Source of the DNA: Spirochaetaceae bacterium | GTDB taxonomy: Bacteria; Spirochaetota; Spirochaetia; Treponematales; Breznakiellaceae | Length of the DNA: 6,554 nucleotides | NCBI GenBank assembly: GCA_031288215.1 | Contig: JAITRV010000318.1 | Coordinates: 1 to 6,554, forward strand | Direction: 5' to 3' | Part shown: positions 6,349 to 6,554 of the stretch, one piece after another | Layout: every line of letters begins with the position of its first letter | Position numbering within the stretch: the stretch's first letter is position 1 | Translations under genes and position numbers: made by a program | The notes under the pieces: generated by a model | The model's input: only the letters and a program-made list of their open reading frames with translations | Databases searched by the model: none | What the model was told of the DNA's origin: nothing

Positions 6349-6369
6349 GCGCTTTTCAAAGAATGTCAA
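6341..6369 (-). promoter_or_regulatory. Strong sigma-70-type promoter for the minus-strand RNA
   Basis: On the minus strand the sequence reads TTGACA (6369-6364), 17 bases, TATATT (6346-6341): a perfect -35, ideal spacing and five of six -10 bases. The expected start is the A at 6334. Upstream of the -35, T tracts on the + strand (6376-6379, 6384-6389, 6395-6398, 6407-6409) recur about every 9-11 bases. This resembles an UP element or bent DNA of the kind found at highly expressed stable-RNA promoters. Confidence 0.75.
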
Positions 6370-6516
6370 GCGAAATTTTAGAATTTTTTCAAGATTTTCG
6401 AAAGAATTTCAAAAAAAGGGCGGGCGGCGTCCGGAAGGCCAAAATCCCCCGGGAATACCTTTTCCTTTATCGCAATGCCTGATATGCTGAAGCGGTTGAG
6501 GGACCCTCACGCATCC

Positions 6517-6521
6517 GGAGG
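6517..6521 (+). promoter_or_regulatory. Ribosome binding site of the last gene
   Basis: GGAGG lies six bases before the ATG at 6528, the best-placed Shine-Dalgarno in the window. It makes a real gene start very likely even though only nine codons are visible. Confidence 0.8.
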
Positions 6522-6527
6522 TACGAA

Positions 6528-6554
6528 ATGAAGATAGGTATTGACACCTTCGCT
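6528..6554 (+). CDS. Start of an unidentified protein gene, cut by the window end
   Basis: Only MKIGIDTFA is visible. A strong GGAGG at six bases supports the start. The opening MKIGIDTF (a short beta strand followed by a small or polar turn) is of the kind seen at the N terminus of Rossmann-like enzymes, including GT-B (family 1 or 4) glycosyltransferases, but nine residues cannot decide this. The gene continues to the right of the window. Confidence 0.75.

Noticed and set aside
6429..6438. GTCCGGAAGG, which resembles part of the SRP RNA apical loop
   Set aside because: The required AGCAGCC partner and surrounding stem are absent.
1..6554. CRISPR arrays, tRNA or rRNA genes, insertion sequences with transposase
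   Set aside because: No regularly spaced direct repeats, no cloverleaf-type sequence, no rRNA segments and no transposase reading frame were seen.

Overview
The window is a GC-rich bacterial chromosomal segment with all recognisable protein genes on the + strand: htpG (Hsp90 chaperone), pbpC (penicillin-binding protein 1C), a DUF4143-type AAA ATPase, and the first nine codons of a fourth gene. The mix of strongly GC-biased genes, short AT-rich promoter islands and G/C-tract palindromes between genes recalls GC-rich, treponeme-like spirochaetes. That is an impression from gene content and style; no marker gene in the window proves it.

Region by region. Bases 1-201 hold a nested inverted repeat with two perfect arm pairs (24 bp and 21 bp), just upstream of an AT-rich stretch carrying the likely htpG promoter. 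htpG (289-2193) is intact. Its stop overlaps the only near GTG that can start pbpC, and a 54-bp palindromic G/C-tract element follows immediately and lies inside the pbpC reading frame, where it encodes the cytoplasmic N-terminal tail ahead of the membrane anchor. pbpC (2186-4546) has intact glycosyltransferase and transpeptidase motifs. A T-rich stretch after pbpC probably ends this unit, and an AT-rich gap of about 136 bases leads into the ATPase gene (4695-5933), which looks self-contained and is less GC-extreme than pbpC.

Bases 5934-6527 carry no convincing protein gene, but they are not empty. On the minus strand there is a very good sigma-70-type promoter (TTGACA, 17-bp spacer, TATATT) preceded by T/A tracts spaced about one helical turn apart. 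It is followed by a hairpin with a cUUCGg loop, two more hairpins, two CCUCC-rich segments, and a 15-bp terminator hairpin with a U-rich tail. Together these define a candidate 194-nt stable small RNA that fits no RNA family I recognise. It is the most novel item in the window. The same AT-rich island holds a TATAAT on the + strand that may drive the last, truncated gene.

Working together: HtpG (cytoplasmic folding) and PBP1C (cell-wall synthesis) are probably cotranscribed and translationally coupled, but nothing shows a shared pathway. The ATPase is an orphan with no partner gene in view. The small RNA is convergent with it and could be independent.
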